From the NCBI GenBank assembly GCA_037447655.1, contig JBBHKE010002227.1, positions 226,763 through 290,762 on the forward strand: a DNA stretch of 64,000 nt, written 5' to 3'. Source of the DNA: Zygnema cylindricum. Lineage: Eukaryota > Streptophyta > Zygnematophyceae > Zygnematales > Zygnemataceae. The notes under the pieces were generated by a model that saw nothing but the letters and a program-made list of their open reading frames with translations, did no database searches and had not been told where the DNA came from. The translations under genes and the position numbers were made by a program. This document shows, one piece after another, positions 1 through 11,160 of this stretch (the stretch's first letter is position 1; each line of letters opens with the position of its first letter).

Positions 1-248
1 ATAATGGCCTGTTTTAAATCATTATTTGTACTTTTTTACTTATAGAAGTACAATTTTGCACGGTCGGACGTCGTCCGTACTCCACACTATTTAAACCGAA
101 CCTATATTAGAATTAAAAATGCTAATTAAACCTTACCTTAAATAGTATAATGAAAAAATTAGAATCATTTACTCTATTTCATGTGATAGAGTCGAAATTT
201 CGAGCGACCGAATTAGAGTAATTTACTCTAATTACGATTCGCGGTGTA
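1..248. mobile_element. MITE, TACACCGC family, partial
   Basis: The right part of an inverted-repeat element ends at 248 in GATTCGCGGTGTA, the terminal repeat seen in about a dozen other elements here (for example 15531-16080). The interior also matches those copies: a stretch mentioning a Cys-free, AT-rich core, then a run of short CTAATT/AATTAG blocks. There is no coding capacity. The left end lies outside the window. Confidence 0.55.
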
Positions 249-896
249 CTGCCAAACCGTACAGATTTAATACCATGCTCAATATCTGCAACTTTTTCAT
301 CTAAATTTTTGAAGTATTAACGTAGTGTAACGCCTCATTTGCTGCACTTTTAAATTACTCATTTACTGCGGTAAATACTAAACTACCGTGCACACGTGCC
401 AGCGAATCTACATTTTGCGCGAATTACACTCCAAAAGTAGTACACGGTTTTTACTTTCCGTGACTGTTTTCAGTAATTAAGCGAAGTTCAACATCGGACG
501 GCCAACATTTTCCCAATTATTGAACTTGTACAGATGGGACGTCGACTAACATTCCTGTCCAACACTTTCAGTTCTGAACTGCTGTGGTCCGTACTACTAC
601 TGTGTACTCGTCGGAAATCTGGTACCTGAAACTCTTGTCGTCAAGATTAAATATAGTGAAAATGTACGGTTTTGTAGCTTCTTGCCAAAGTTTTGTCGAG
701 AAAATCAGATGCGCTTCGTTTTTAGATGCGAGACGACGTCTTGTCACCATGACAGCACTGTACTGTACAGTACAGTACAGTACTATAGGTTAGAGGCCCC
801 CTTCGTTACGCAAAAAGTTACAGCGGACTTCAGCACTTTTGCTTCCAGACAGAAAATTGTATAATTTTGTTTTTCGTTATCGGATTTGGGGTGAAG
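249..896. other. Intergenic, no gene seen
   Basis: No gene or recognisable element body is visible. Positions about 760-785 hold a short run of overlapping GTACAGTAC units. The same motif flanks several MITEs in this window (12727, 26565, 27065, 39815), so it may be a preferred insertion target. Confidence 0.4.
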
Positions 897-1345
897 TTCC
901 ACTAGGACATTCTGTAATTGTACGGCCAGCATTACATAATGCTACATTTTGAACGATGTTATATCGCGCAGAGTCTATATCCACGTGTTCAAAATTTGGT
1001 GGTACCACGTAAAGTTGATATCGTATATTAAAAAATGTCAATGATTTTTACACCGACCAAAAATATTCTTTTGCGTACGATGTACGTGCGTACCAGGTCA
1101 TCGTACAACCCAACTTTTGTACTCTTTGCAGACGCCTTGTCAGATACCAGCTCATTTTTTTAGGGTTCCTGGTTTTCGCGTGACGAATGAGCGTTTCTAG
1201 AAATAGTGTGACGAATGGGCGCCAACAAAAATAGCGTGACAAAGTGCGTTACGAGATTTTTTTTTGTGTTTACGGTTAGATTTTTGAATGCATATATCAT
1301 GTGCGAATTTTTTTGATTTCCGTTGGTTGCCCTCCTCACACGATT
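897..1345 (-). mobile_element. MITE, GGGTGAAGTTCC family, partial
   Basis: Starts with the terminal repeat GGGGTGAAGTTCCA. It matches, in reverse orientation, the right half of the complete element at 16118-16798, including the GGCCAGCATTACA and CATCGTACAACC stretches. The other end is missing. No coding capacity. Confidence 0.6.
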
Positions 1346-1384
1346 CGGTCGCGGGAATTCCGAGGAACGTACGGACGAGTGAAA

Positions 1385-1797
1385 AGTGGACACGCGTCCA
1401 CTTAATGGCCTTGTCGTACAGAGGCCGTACAGAAAGTACATCGGCAGTAGTACTTTCTAGTACTATACATTTTTGTGATTGGTTCGTACAGGCAGTAGAT
1501 AGGAGTTGTGAGAGGGAATTAGGAAAAACTAGGACTTAAGAAAATTTAGGTAGATATTAAACTCTCTCTGAGAGTTTGTATAAATTGGCATCTTTGCCAC
1601 CCTATAACTTATCGGCTGGTTGGCTATTTTCAGTGATTCTTTTTGCTACGGACTCAGGGGAGTCCACGCTGCACAGGGGTGCAGTCAAATTGTCAGTTTG
1701 CCTTCTTGGGCAGAAGTGGTCGTGGCTTAAAGTGGGTTAGTTAAATACTATCTAGAGGCTTCCTGTATTCTGTAGTCCAATAGAGGACACAGAATTG
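1385..1797 (+). repeat. Copia LTR fragment, 3' part
   Basis: Downstream part of a plus-oriented LTR. It has the TATA-like GTATAAAT near 1578, then leader hairpins GGACTCAGGGGAGTCC (1650-1665) and CTGCACAGGGGTGCAG (1669-1684), and ends near ACAGAATTGCA like the solo LTR at 32520-33432. The first half is missing, and an oppositely oriented LTR fragment abuts it at 1798. Confidence 0.6.
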
Positions 1798-2648
1798 CAA
1801 GAATCACTGAAAACACCTAACCAGGCGATAAGTTATGAAGCGGCAAAAATGTCAGTTTATACAAACTCTCAAAGAGAGAGGCTGCTGCCTATTAAAAAAA
1901 ATGCTAAGTCCCACACCCCTCTCACAACCCCTATCTACTGCAGTATGATCCAATCATATGACTGTAAAGTACAAAAAGGTTATTTCGGCCGATGTCTTTT
2001 CTGTACCGCTTGTGTACGATAAGGCCATTGAGTGGACGCGTGTCTCCTTTTTACTTGTCTTTATGTCCTCAAGATTTTTGCTTCCAAATGTTATCTCTCC
2101 ACGTGGCGCCAGGTCATGCCGTGTCGGAAAACTGCCAAAATGACCATTTCGGGATCTCGGCGGCGACATGTGCGTTGGATCAAAAACGACTTTCAATGTT
2201 AGCCGTTGAAATAAATGATCGATTCATTTGTTTCGTGCAGGATCATGTTTGCACTATATATTAACTAGTTCTATGTCCTTTCATTTGTATTTCCGCTAAT
2301 CGGATTAGAGATCATAACATTGTTCAAATAAATATCACACCCTATGTAATTTAACGAACTCCTTTCACATACTGGTTAGAGCTGACGGCTACGCCTCGCT
2401 CTGCCGGTAAGAGGTTCGAGTCCTGCCGGACTCAACCCTTTGTTGAGAGTGACTTATATCACTCTTAAGTCCTTCCTATGGAGCTGAGGCAGCTATGGCT
2501 CCACCACTCTCTCTCTCCTTATGTGACTACAACATGTATGGGGGCTAGAGAGAAAAGGTGGAGGCAGACTGTCTGCGATTTTCTTTTTGTTTTTCACTAA
2601 TCTATTTAGTCCTAGAAAATACTTTATAAATCTAGATATTTCAACATT
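1798..2648 (-). repeat. Copia LTR fragment belonging to the RNase H remnant
   Basis: On the minus strand this LTR begins TGTTGAAATATC at 2648, directly after a polypurine tract (AATAAGGGGAA, 2649-2660). It is therefore the 3' LTR of the minus-strand copia remnant at 2690-3001. It is truncated at 1798, inside the conserved CAGTGATTCT box. A tRNA-like A/B-box segment lies on the plus strand at about 2372-2440 (B box GGTTCGAGTCC). Confidence 0.65.
2372..2440 (+). other. tRNA-like segment antisense to LTR
   Basis: Contains TGGTTAGAGCTGACGG (A-box-like) and, about 45 bases on, GGTTCGAGTCC, a canonical Pol III B box. A complete acceptor stem is not evident, so this is tRNA-derived or tRNA-like rather than a gene. 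It sits inside an LTR transcribed from the other strand, as in the other LTR families here. Confidence 0.5.
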
Positions 2649-2689
2649 CCCCTTATTCTCTAATCTAGTTTGAATTTCTTTTTTAGTCC

Positions 2690-3001
2690 TCACTTTTCCC
2701 TACAATACTTTAAATTCGGAGATGGCAATGGTTTGGTCATCATATTTGCCATCATTTCTTCATCAAACCTATACACAAGATTCAAAATTTTATTTTCTAC
2801 CTTTTCCCTCAAAAAACTCAATCTTATGTCCATTTGCTTAACTTTGAAATGATGCTTTGGATTGGATGCAATTGCAATGGCAGCCTGATTATCACAGAAA
2901 ACTTTATGCAGTCCCTTCTTCATATACCCAACTTCTTGTATCAAGGATTTGACACACATCAACTCTTTCACAGCAGAACAAGAGGCCATGTACTCAGCCT
3001 C
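2690..3001 (-). pseudogene. Copia RNase H C-terminus, fragment
   Basis: The minus-strand translation gives the end of a Ty1/copia RNase H domain: EYMASCSAVKELM, the FCDNQAAIAI box, KHHFKVKQMDIRLSF, and a MMTKPLPSP tail before the stop. It matches the end of the nearly intact pol at 44107-46062. The upstream part is lost where a plus-oriented LTR begins at 3002, inside the codons for the conserved EAEYMAS motif. The polypurine tract and 3' LTR follow at lower coordinates, so this is the 3' end of a minus-strand element. Confidence 0.85.
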
Positions 3002-4163
3002 TGTTGATATTTGGGTATTTTCTAGGTCTTTACTAGATAGAAAAAGAGTAGAGGCAGTCTGCCTCTGACTCCCTTCTCCAAGCCCCCACACTTGTTGTAG
3101 TCACTGAAGGCTGGGTAGGGTGATAGAGCCATGGCTACCTAAAGCTTTATAGCAAACAGGTAGCAGAAAATAGATGGGTTTACCAAAAGTATTGACGGAC
3201 CCGCGAATTGATACTGGAACCTGCTGTCCGTCAATGTAGCCGTTAGCTTTGTCCATTTATTCTAGGACTAGTGCTAGGACAAAGAGGGTTTGATAATTAT
3301 ATAAATATGTACGTGTAGACGAATTCAGTTAACGGCGCGAATAGATCTTTAGTACATAGAAACAGTTTAGAGTAGTACGGTTTACGCGAAACTAATACCG
3401 CGCATTTATTTCGACAGCACACAAATACCGCGCACACATTTTCGACGGGTAAGAATGAATACCGGATTTAATCGACGGCCGTGGTGGTAGCCGAGATTCT
3501 GGAATGGCCGCCTTGGCGTTTTTTGACGCCGCCACTCCGGATGACACGTGGAAATGCGCTGGAGGATTGCAGAATCTCCGCAGCGCAAGATAACAAGTTT
3601 GGATGTGACATTTGTCACTTGTATGGTTTTGCCGTACAGTTGCCGTACAGAAAGTACTCTGGCGCCTATACTTTTATCTACGGTACAGTCCTGTGATTGG
3701 CGTCGTACTTCAGTAGAAGGGGTTTAGAGAGGGACTAGGACTTAGAATATTTTTGGTAGGTAGTTGACTCTCCCAGAGAGCACGTTGTATAAATGGCAAA
3801 CTTTGGCCAGCCATAACAATCAATTCAGTTGATCAGTTTCGGTGATTATTTTTGCTGCGAACTCAAGGGAGTCCAAGCTACACAAGGGTCTAGTCTGTCA
3901 GAGATTTTGCCTGCCTGGGTGGCTGCATTTCTAAGGTAAAGTGAAAGTGGGTGAATGTGTCCAAATCTCATATTCTAACTTTGCATTATGTGGTGGAACT
4001 GAGCACACAGAAGGTCTTACTTCACAGGGGTGAAGCTGTAATGGGGTTTTGATTGTCAAGGGGTCAATCATTTGGGTTTATATAAACTTGGAGTCGGCAC
4101 TATGTTGATTAGCTTCCTTTGGACCTGCGAATTTTGTGTGGCAATGGAGCCCATAGAATTTCA
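3002..4163 (+). repeat. Copia LTR, TGTTGATATTTGGG subfamily, isolated
   Basis: Begins TGTTGATATTTGGG and ends ATAGAATTTCA, the same ends as the LTRs of the 53-64 kb array, and is closest to the copies at 59309 and 63356. It contains a G-box-like ACACGTGG near 3545, TATAAAT near 3790, and leader hairpins including CTTCACAGGGGTGAAG (4020-4035). The gag start ATGGAG lies 20 nt before its end. The flanking 5-mers (GCCTC and ACGTG) do not match, so this is not a clean solo LTR. One flank was probably rearranged. Confidence 0.8.
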
Positions 4164-4676
4164 ACGTGGCACAGCGCGCCGCTATGTACGAAAGCCGCCA
4201 AAGATTCATTCGAGTTTGGCGAGGGCGACGACGTCTGTCCGATAATGTATTTTACACGGTTAGATTCGCGTCTGCGAGCGCCGTTTGACTACAGATGACG
4301 TTTTGTCAATTTAGGTGTGTTTAAGTGAGAGTGACATTTTGCGTAAGTCTATAATTAATTATCGAACCACATACGTGTATCGTTTTGTTAAAGCGTTAAT
4401 GGTTCAGGCGTATGTCTACTTAGTACTTTGCAGACCAAGGTTCAAATCATGTTTAGGGCAACATTTTGGTAATCATCAGTGTGTTTGCCTGTTTGCTTGT
4501 TTTTTTGTGACTATCCCGGCAGCCATGGTGACTCTCTCTCTCTCTTCCCTCTAGAGTCTAAATTAAGAAGTGAATATTAATTACTGAATGTTTTTTCTGA
4601 CTATCCTGGCAGCCATGGTGACTCTCTCTCTCTCTTCACTCTAGAGTCTAAATTAAGAAGTGAATATTATTTACTT
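4164..4676 (-). repeat. Degenerate LTR fragment with tandem duplication
   Basis: A plus-strand tRNA-like piece (TTAATGGTTCAGGC, then GGTTCAAATCA, about 4399-4460) is followed by a GGCAGCCATGG box. That is the order seen in minus-oriented LTRs of this window. The last part, about 85 bp, is present twice in tandem (4501-4585 and 4587-4676): each copy has a CAGCCATGGTGACTCTCTC stretch and ends AGTGAATATTA. No gene. Confidence 0.45.
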
Positions 4677-5724
4677 CTTTTCAACATTGCTCCTTCTCCT
4701 TGTCGGGCATGGGATTTTTGATCAGCCAGAGGGTTCATTTGCACGCCATCAAGCTAACTTTCCAATTTCCAACTTAATTCCAGTGGCCTTACTTGCTCCA
4801 TTAGCTTATTTCGGTAGTTGGGCATTTGTAGCACCTGTTTTCACATCCCGTTTCATTGTAGATGATGTCCCCATTCTGGCCCAAATCGTCCCTAAAGTAA
4901 AAGACACTCATTTTCCTTTTCATGAGGCTCTTCTCTCCTCTCGTACACTCCTTCTACCTGATGCTCGAAACAAGTGTCACCTTTTTCCGTCTCTTATTAT
5001 TAACAATAACTTACATTGCCAACAACGCAAATCCGAGCGGTTGGCATTCGTTGAATTTCATGATCTTTTAAACACGTTATTTTTGGCTGAATCCCGTGTT
5101 TTTTTACGCTCATGTTTTAGGCGGGGGACTAGTGTGTGGTTACAAGCCACACCCATTTTTTTCACTCTTATTCTAACGTGTGTCCAATTCACCTCTCATG
5201 TCCACCTTCGTTTGGGTTTGCCTCATCCTCCGCTTCTTGGGCGCTCAACTTTGTTTCCAACCACCCTATTCACTACGACGACATCGAGTTACCGTTGCTC
5301 GGGGGAGGGGGTGAATGAATAGTTGCGCATGATTTGGTTCTTGATGTGATTACTGCAATTAGCGTCGGAGTAGGCTACAGTATGAAGCGGGAAGTTTCTC
5401 ATATCTTACCCCCTCACTCCCACATTAGTGGTATTTGAAGTCCTCGGGTCAACTTAGACAAAGCATACTTTGGGTGATGTTAATTCGACTCGGAACCATG
5501 TTTCTTCTAGCGCGAGAATGCATACAGGCGTGGCCGCTCAAGACGCAACAACTTCTAAATAAACGGATTCTGCTCACCGAGACCCGGCGGACCAGTTTGT
5601 CCTATGTGTAACAAAGAAAATTGGTTTCTTGGACAACAACTGTGCTATAAAAAGCTATTGAATTTAGAGGTCCAAGGAGTCCTGCCCGAAGCCTTCTTGT
5701 TTATTTATAGCGTTAAGGTGTATC
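4673..5724 (+). pseudogene. R2-like non-LTR retrotransposon, C-terminal part
   Basis: A decayed, 5'-truncated second copy of the element at 35190-38729. Residues VGHGIFDQPEGSFARHQA, SRFIVDDVPILAQ and LRLGLPHPPLLGR match that copy. After 5320 homology continues through stops and frameshifts (VAHDL-like, MKREVSHILPPHS, HTGVAAQDA). 5' truncation is usual for target-primed non-LTR insertions. The reading runs up to 5724 and resumes at 12242, because a copia element inserted between those positions. Confidence 0.8.
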
Positions 5725-6847
5725 TGTAATTTTGTGACCTTCATTGGTACACATAATGTCCATCTTACATAAAGCCTCTATGATAACATTTGCACTTTTG
5801 ACTTTGGCAATGAATAACTGCCACCCTGGCACGCAAAAATTGTGATCGTCTACACCTTTGTTTAGCTTGGACTCCCTTTAGTCCGCAGCAAAAAGAATCA
5901 CTGAATTTGCTCACCTGAGCATTAAGTAATGGTTGTTCAAAGATAGCAAATTTATAGAGATTCCCTTTGGGAGAGAGAGTATTCAAAAGAAAAAATGTCT
6001 AAGTCCTAAAAATCTACTCACAACTCTTATAGACCACTCAAATTGCAATACACTACATATTATTTACACAAATAGTATGGTAGCCGCCGTAATTTATGTA
6101 CGAAAATATACGGCACCACTCTCGGTCTACCACGTGGTAGGTAAGTCGTCGCCGTTTTGTCTATTTTTTCTACGGTATCCAATAGAATAATACCACGTGC
6201 CATTTTCTTTCATTTTGATGAAGTACGACCAAAATGTCTTCCCGAAATGCCGACACTCACGCTTGCTGTCCTCTCGTAATTCAGCAATCGATGTCGGTCG
6301 TTCGATCCAGACGGCGCGCTGAATATTGTCGAGAGTTGAAATTTTTTCCGTGTTGACCGTTGAATTTCAGCGGTCGTCGTCCCGTGTTGACCGTTGAAAA
6401 TCCCGGCTCCTCTGGGAGCTGTTAATCGCGAATGACATTTAATTTCGTCCGTTGAAAATAAATGTCGTTTCATTTATTTCGTGCGGTACAGTATTTTGTC
6501 TTGTACCGTTCTTTCTATATTCAATTTCGTTTCGTTAGCCTTTAAATGAATTCTGTCGTTGTGTCACTATTTAAATATTTATCAAGTACTGTACGAGTAC
6601 CTAATTTTCAAGACCTACTGGATAAGGCACACGGTTATTCCATACCACCGCCATTTGGGAAGTCACAGGATCAAATCTTGACCCTGCAATCCATCTTTTT
6701 CAGGAGCTCTATCTTCTGCCTGTCTTCTCATCTGCATGAGGCAGCCATGGCTTCCTGCCACTTGTTAGTGACTACGACAAGTTGGAGGATTTTAAGATGA
6801 CCATAGACTAACTAAAAAGATAGATTATAAAATACCAATTTTGAACA
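5725..6847 (-). repeat. 3' LTR of old copia element
   Basis: Minus-strand ends are TGTTCAAAATTGG (6847) and a terminal CA at 5725. It carries the TGCCA-GGG-TGGCA and GGACT...AGTCC leader hairpins, a CACGTGG box near 6128, and a plus-strand tRNA-like piece (GGATAAGGC about 6620, GGATCAAATC about 6668). Confidence 0.85.
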
Positions 6848-7039
6848 CTCCCCTTATTTTTTAGTTTATCTTTTCTTTCAGTCCACACTTGTCCCTGCAA
6901 AATATCAATTTGGGAGAGGGAACCGACTTAGTCATCATATCTGCTACCATCTCTCCATCCAGTCTATATTCCAAACTAATTATTTATTCTCAACCTTCTC
7001 TCTAACAAAGCTCAAATGAATATCCATATGCTTTTATTT

Positions 7040-8350
7040 AAAGTGATGCTTAGGGTTTGCTGCAATTGCAATCCCAACTTGATTATCACAAAATATTTTT
7101 TGTATTCCACTTTTCATATATCCAAGTTCTTGAAGCAAATATTTCACCCACAATAATTCTTTCACAGCTGAACATGAGGCCATATTTTAGCCTCCATGGT
7201 GGACTGAGCAATCACCTTTTGTTGCTTACTGCTCCAAGAGCAAGTCTCATTCCCAACATACAACACATATCTAGAAGTACACCTCCTCATCGGAGCATCC
7301 CCAAGACTGGCATCACTCCAAGTGGTGATGTTAGTATTATCCCCTCCCAAATGCAACCACGGATCTTTCGTTCCTATCAAGTATCACATGACCCTTTTGG
7401 CTACTTCCCAATATTTCTTCCAAGGATCATTCAGGCTCCTACTTAATATTCCTACAGCTGCTGCTATATCAAGACGAGTACAATTCATAAAATATATCAA
7501 ACTACCAGCAACCTGTTTGTACGGAATTGTTTGCATAAACTTGCTTTTCTCAAGTCCTAACTCATTATCCAAGATCAAGACTCCCTTTTCTGAGCTCCCC
7601 TTATTTCCCTTCTTTAAGTCCATGGGAGTCATACAACTATTTGCTTTATCCATTTGAAATTTTTCAAGTATATTTCTTATCGCTTCCTTTAGAGTTAGTC
7701 TCATTGTTTTCTTCTCTCTATCCCTCTCCATCTGAATCGCCAAAATATACTTTGCCTCCCCCAAGTCTTTTATTTCAAATATACTCTTTAGATCTTTTTT
7801 CAATCTATTAATTTTCTCCATTGATTTGCTCAACACAAGCAAATTGTCAACATAGATGGCAATGAAAATTATACCTTCCTCGTCCTCAAATAGATAGATA
7901 AAATGATCCGAACTGATTCGGATATATCCCAAACTCGTCAAAAACTCATCCAACTTCTTGTTCTATTGGCGTGGAGCTTGCTTTAGTCCATAAAGAGATT
8001 TTATCAACCTACACACGTTATTTTCTTCTCTTTTCTCCAGCAATCTTTTTGGCTACCGCATGAAGATCTCTTATTCTAATTCTCCGTGTAAGAAAGCGGT
8101 GTTGATGTCCATCTGGTGCACCTCCATGTCTTCCGTTGCCGCTAGACTAAGTAGAATTCGAACGGAGGGAAATCTAACAACCGGAGCGAAGGTCTCCTCC
8201 TAATCGATTTCCTCATTCTGTGTCAACCCCTTTGCCACTAATCTGGCCTTGTATCGCTCGATAGTGTTATCCGAAATGAGTTTCAACTTAAACACCCACT
8301 TACATCCTATCAGTTTTTTGTTCGAAGGACAATTCACTAACTCCTATGTG
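7040..8350 (-). pseudogene. Copia RT/RNase H, decayed
   Basis: The minus-strand frame at 7384-7953 gives the end of a copia reverse transcriptase: FLTSLGYIRISSDHFIY, then IYVDNLLVLSKS, GEAKYILAIQ and YFMNCTRLDIAAAVG. The second catalytic Asp of the YVDD box is Asn here. RNase H pieces follow at 7162-7380 (WSDASLGDAPMRR, SSKQQKVIAQSTMEA). RT residues upstream of 7954 continue only with stops (LNSFGLLYGLKQAP-like and TAFLHGEL-like traces). Homologous to 44107-46062; not functional. Confidence 0.85.
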
Positions 8351-9013
8351 TTTGCTTCCATAATGGAAGCCATCTCATCATTAATAGCGGTCATCCATCT
8401 ACTATGTTCCGGACTATTAACTTCTTGCGAGTAAGTTTGGGGTTCGCTCAAATGTGACAACTTGGTTACCTTCTTGTTCACTTGTCTCTCTTGAAGTCAC
8501 TTGTTGCCTCTCCTTCCTCCTTCAAACTTTGATGTTGGAATGGAGGGTAATCTCAGATTTTTTCAAACAACTCCATCTTCTCCCCTATCTGTGTAGTCCA
8601 TCTCCGGGTGTTTGTCGTCTATTTCCGCTCTTTCCTAGTTTTGAAGTGGAAGTTGTGACTCCTAGAGAGGGTCACTCTCCGTCAGATTTTTTCTCTTCCT
8701 TTGCAGGGTCAGGTTGAATGGGAGTTTGGTTAGAAGAATCTGAATCTAACTCATTTTTCGGATTCAATTCTAATTTTAACCGGTTTAGTGTATTTGAAGG
8801 GATCTATGGACTTCCGTTCATCCATGACTACCAAGTGATTTACTAGAATGATGTCTTCTCTTCCGAGATCAGAAACTTTATATTCCTTTACATTTTCATC
8901 ATACCCAATTCATCATACCCAAGTAGGTATCCCAGATTTCCCTTTGCATCTAACTTCCAATCAGATTTTTATGTGTTTAGACTAAACACTTGACTTCCGA
9001 ACATCTTTAAGTG
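8351..9013 (-). pseudogene. Copia integrase-RT linker, decayed
   Basis: Between the integrase and RT pieces the minus strand keeps only scattered similarity to the linker of the 46062-44107 ORF (serine/glutamate-rich spacer, a VVMDE-like stretch near 8820). No open frame remains. Confidence 0.5.
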
Positions 9014-9791
9014 TTAAATAGTAGATTTTCTCCCGGTCCATCTTTCATAAGGTGTTTTTCCTTTTACTGCCGAGGTAAGGACTTCATTTTTTAGATAGTT
9101 AGCACAATTCATAGCTTCTGCCCAAAAATATTTCCTTATCTTTTTATTATTCAACATACTACGTGCACTATCACTTAATGTCCGATTTAGTCTCTCGGCT
9201 ACACCGTTTTGTTCTAGGTTCTTTGGAACTGTATTTTGGTGTTGAACCCCTTCATCTTTCAAAAAATCCTCAAACTCATTAAAAGTGTATTCCCCCCCAT
9301 TATCACTCCTCACTCTCTTTACAAGTGTCGTGAAGCTTTTCACTCGATGCTTTATACTCTTTAAAATAAGCCGAAGCCTCTGATTTATTTTTCAATAAAT
9401 ATACTTTAGAGTATCTAGACCAATTATCAGTGACAATAAGCATAAACCTTTTTCCTCCAATTGATGGCACTTTGGTCGGTCCCCATATATCAATATGAAC
9501 TATATCTAAGAGCTTTTCACCCTTATATGTTGCGGTTTTTCGAAAAGGTAATATGTGGGCTTTACCTTGAGCACATCCACTACAATCATCTAGGGTCTCA
9601 TTATCTCCAAAATGTTTTCCCTTAACTACACCCATTTTTTTCATTTCTTTCAATCTATCTTGATGCACATGTCCCAATCTTTTATGCCACATCATCAAAT
9701 CACTTACACCAACATAGTTTACTCCCATCTTTCCATTACTCATATTAAGCCTAAACATTCTTTGGATACCTTTTTCAGGTGTGAAGTACAT
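9014..9791 (-). pseudogene. Copia integrase, frameshifted
   Basis: Two overlapping minus-strand frames. 9303-9791 holds the HHCC pre-integrase region (MMWHKRLGHVHQDRL, then CSGCAQGKAH) and the first catalytic Asp in VHIDIWGP. 9014-9343 holds RSDNGGEY (second Asp) and QNGVAERLN (Glu). A frameshift near 9320-9340 separates them. The order matches an active copia integrase, but the core is broken. Confidence 0.88.
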
Positions 9792-9818
9792 TTCATTCTC
9801 ATAGCTAGCAATAAAGAC

Positions 9819-11160
9819 TCATTTTTTAGTACCAGTCTCAAAACCCTTATTATCTAAGACCGACGTAGAGATAAGATTCTTGTTCAACTCTGGAGTAAAA
9901 GCAACATCAAAGAAAGTGACTATAGATGTCTTTCCATCAACTAAGACTCTCAGATCCACAAATCCCACTGAGTTAGAGGTTACAATTCTCCCATCCCCAT
10001 ACTCTATCTCTACAGTAGAGATTTTTCTCATTTTGGTAAACAATGGTTTTTGTTTGCGCATATGCATAGAGGCTTGGAATTAGTAATCCATCCTTCTTTA
10101 GGAGCTTCTCTAACTCTCCGAAAGCACACTTTTGCCTCTTTGGAATCTGGGCTCACCTTTTACGTCCAGCTCTTCGTTCAATAGAAGTTCTCCATGGTCC
10201 TCATCAAAATCCTCTCGCGTGACTTCTGTTGCGACAAATGCATTTTTTTTCCTTGCAGCTGGCTTTCCGATCTGTTGCCTCGATCCAGATCCGTCCGATT
10301 GGTTTCCACTTCCTCCTCCACCAAAGTTTCAATAAGGTTTCTTGGAATCCTTATTCCCCAAGTTAGTTCCAACAGTCACTCTTTCCTCCTCTCCGAACCT
10401 CAATTGTGCTTTCCCGAACCAAAATCATCCCCACAACGGAGTTTTTGATCCTTCGATAATCTGGCAAATCTTGAACCCTGTTAACAATGTTTTCATAGTC
10501 ATCTGGGTGTTTCATCAACAAAATATTCACTTTCTCTTTCTCGGTCTCCCTTTTTCATGCACTCTCCAACTCCATAAATAACACGGCCAAGTCATTACAA
10601 AAATCTAACATCTTTCCCCCTTTGTACACATATGTCTGTACCTTTTAATTTGCTAACTTTTGCTGTTGAATCGTACCGCTCTTGTAAATGTTGACAAGGG
10701 CCTGCTATAACTCGTCAACCCTGTCCACATGAAGATGAGGTGTAGCCACTGCTTGAGTGAGACGCTCGAGAATAAAATGAGTCACCACGGTATTATTCAA
10801 ATCCCATATTTCACTATCATTTGCTCGGTTTTTAGAACATCTGCTACCGGAACCGATCCAATAGCCATCGGTTTAAGTTTCTCTTTCCCCTTGGTTTTCC
10901 CTATGTGTGACAGGATGCTTCCTCTAACATCCTCTACCACCTCTGCCCTCGCAGATTCTTTTGTGAATCGAGATCCTCCAAACCTTAGGTGAACTCTCAA
11001 TTTTGCAGATGGTTGATGCACAGAACCACTCACAATGCCCCATAGTCGTTTTTCAAAAAATGCACCCCTCGTCATGGTTTCCATAATAAATGAACCCTGT
11101 TCCATTGAAAATGGGCACGCGAAGGGGTGGGCCCACAACCTGTAATGTTGTGACCTCCAT
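9819..11160 (-). pseudogene. Copia gag and protease, decayed
   Basis: The gag start ATGGAGGTC is at 11160, 20 nt inside the right LTR. 10797-11160 encodes a degenerate gag N-terminus (FEKRLWGIVSG). 9819-10067 encodes the post-protease stretch (VEIEYGDGRIVTS, FTPELNKNLISTSVLD). The zinc-knuckle and DSGA regions fall in broken frames between them. Confidence 0.8.
11126..11140 (-). promoter_or_regulatory. Primer-binding site, old copia element
   Basis: Plus-strand GGTGGGCCCACAACC lies immediately beside the LTR end. It matches plant initiator tRNA-Met anticodon-arm sequence GGUGGGCCCAUAACC with one difference. Confidence 0.7.

Noticed and set aside
3002-4163. Simple solo LTR with target duplication
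   Set aside because: The 5-mers on the two sides differ (GCCTC and ACGTG), so a clean solo-LTR origin is not supported.
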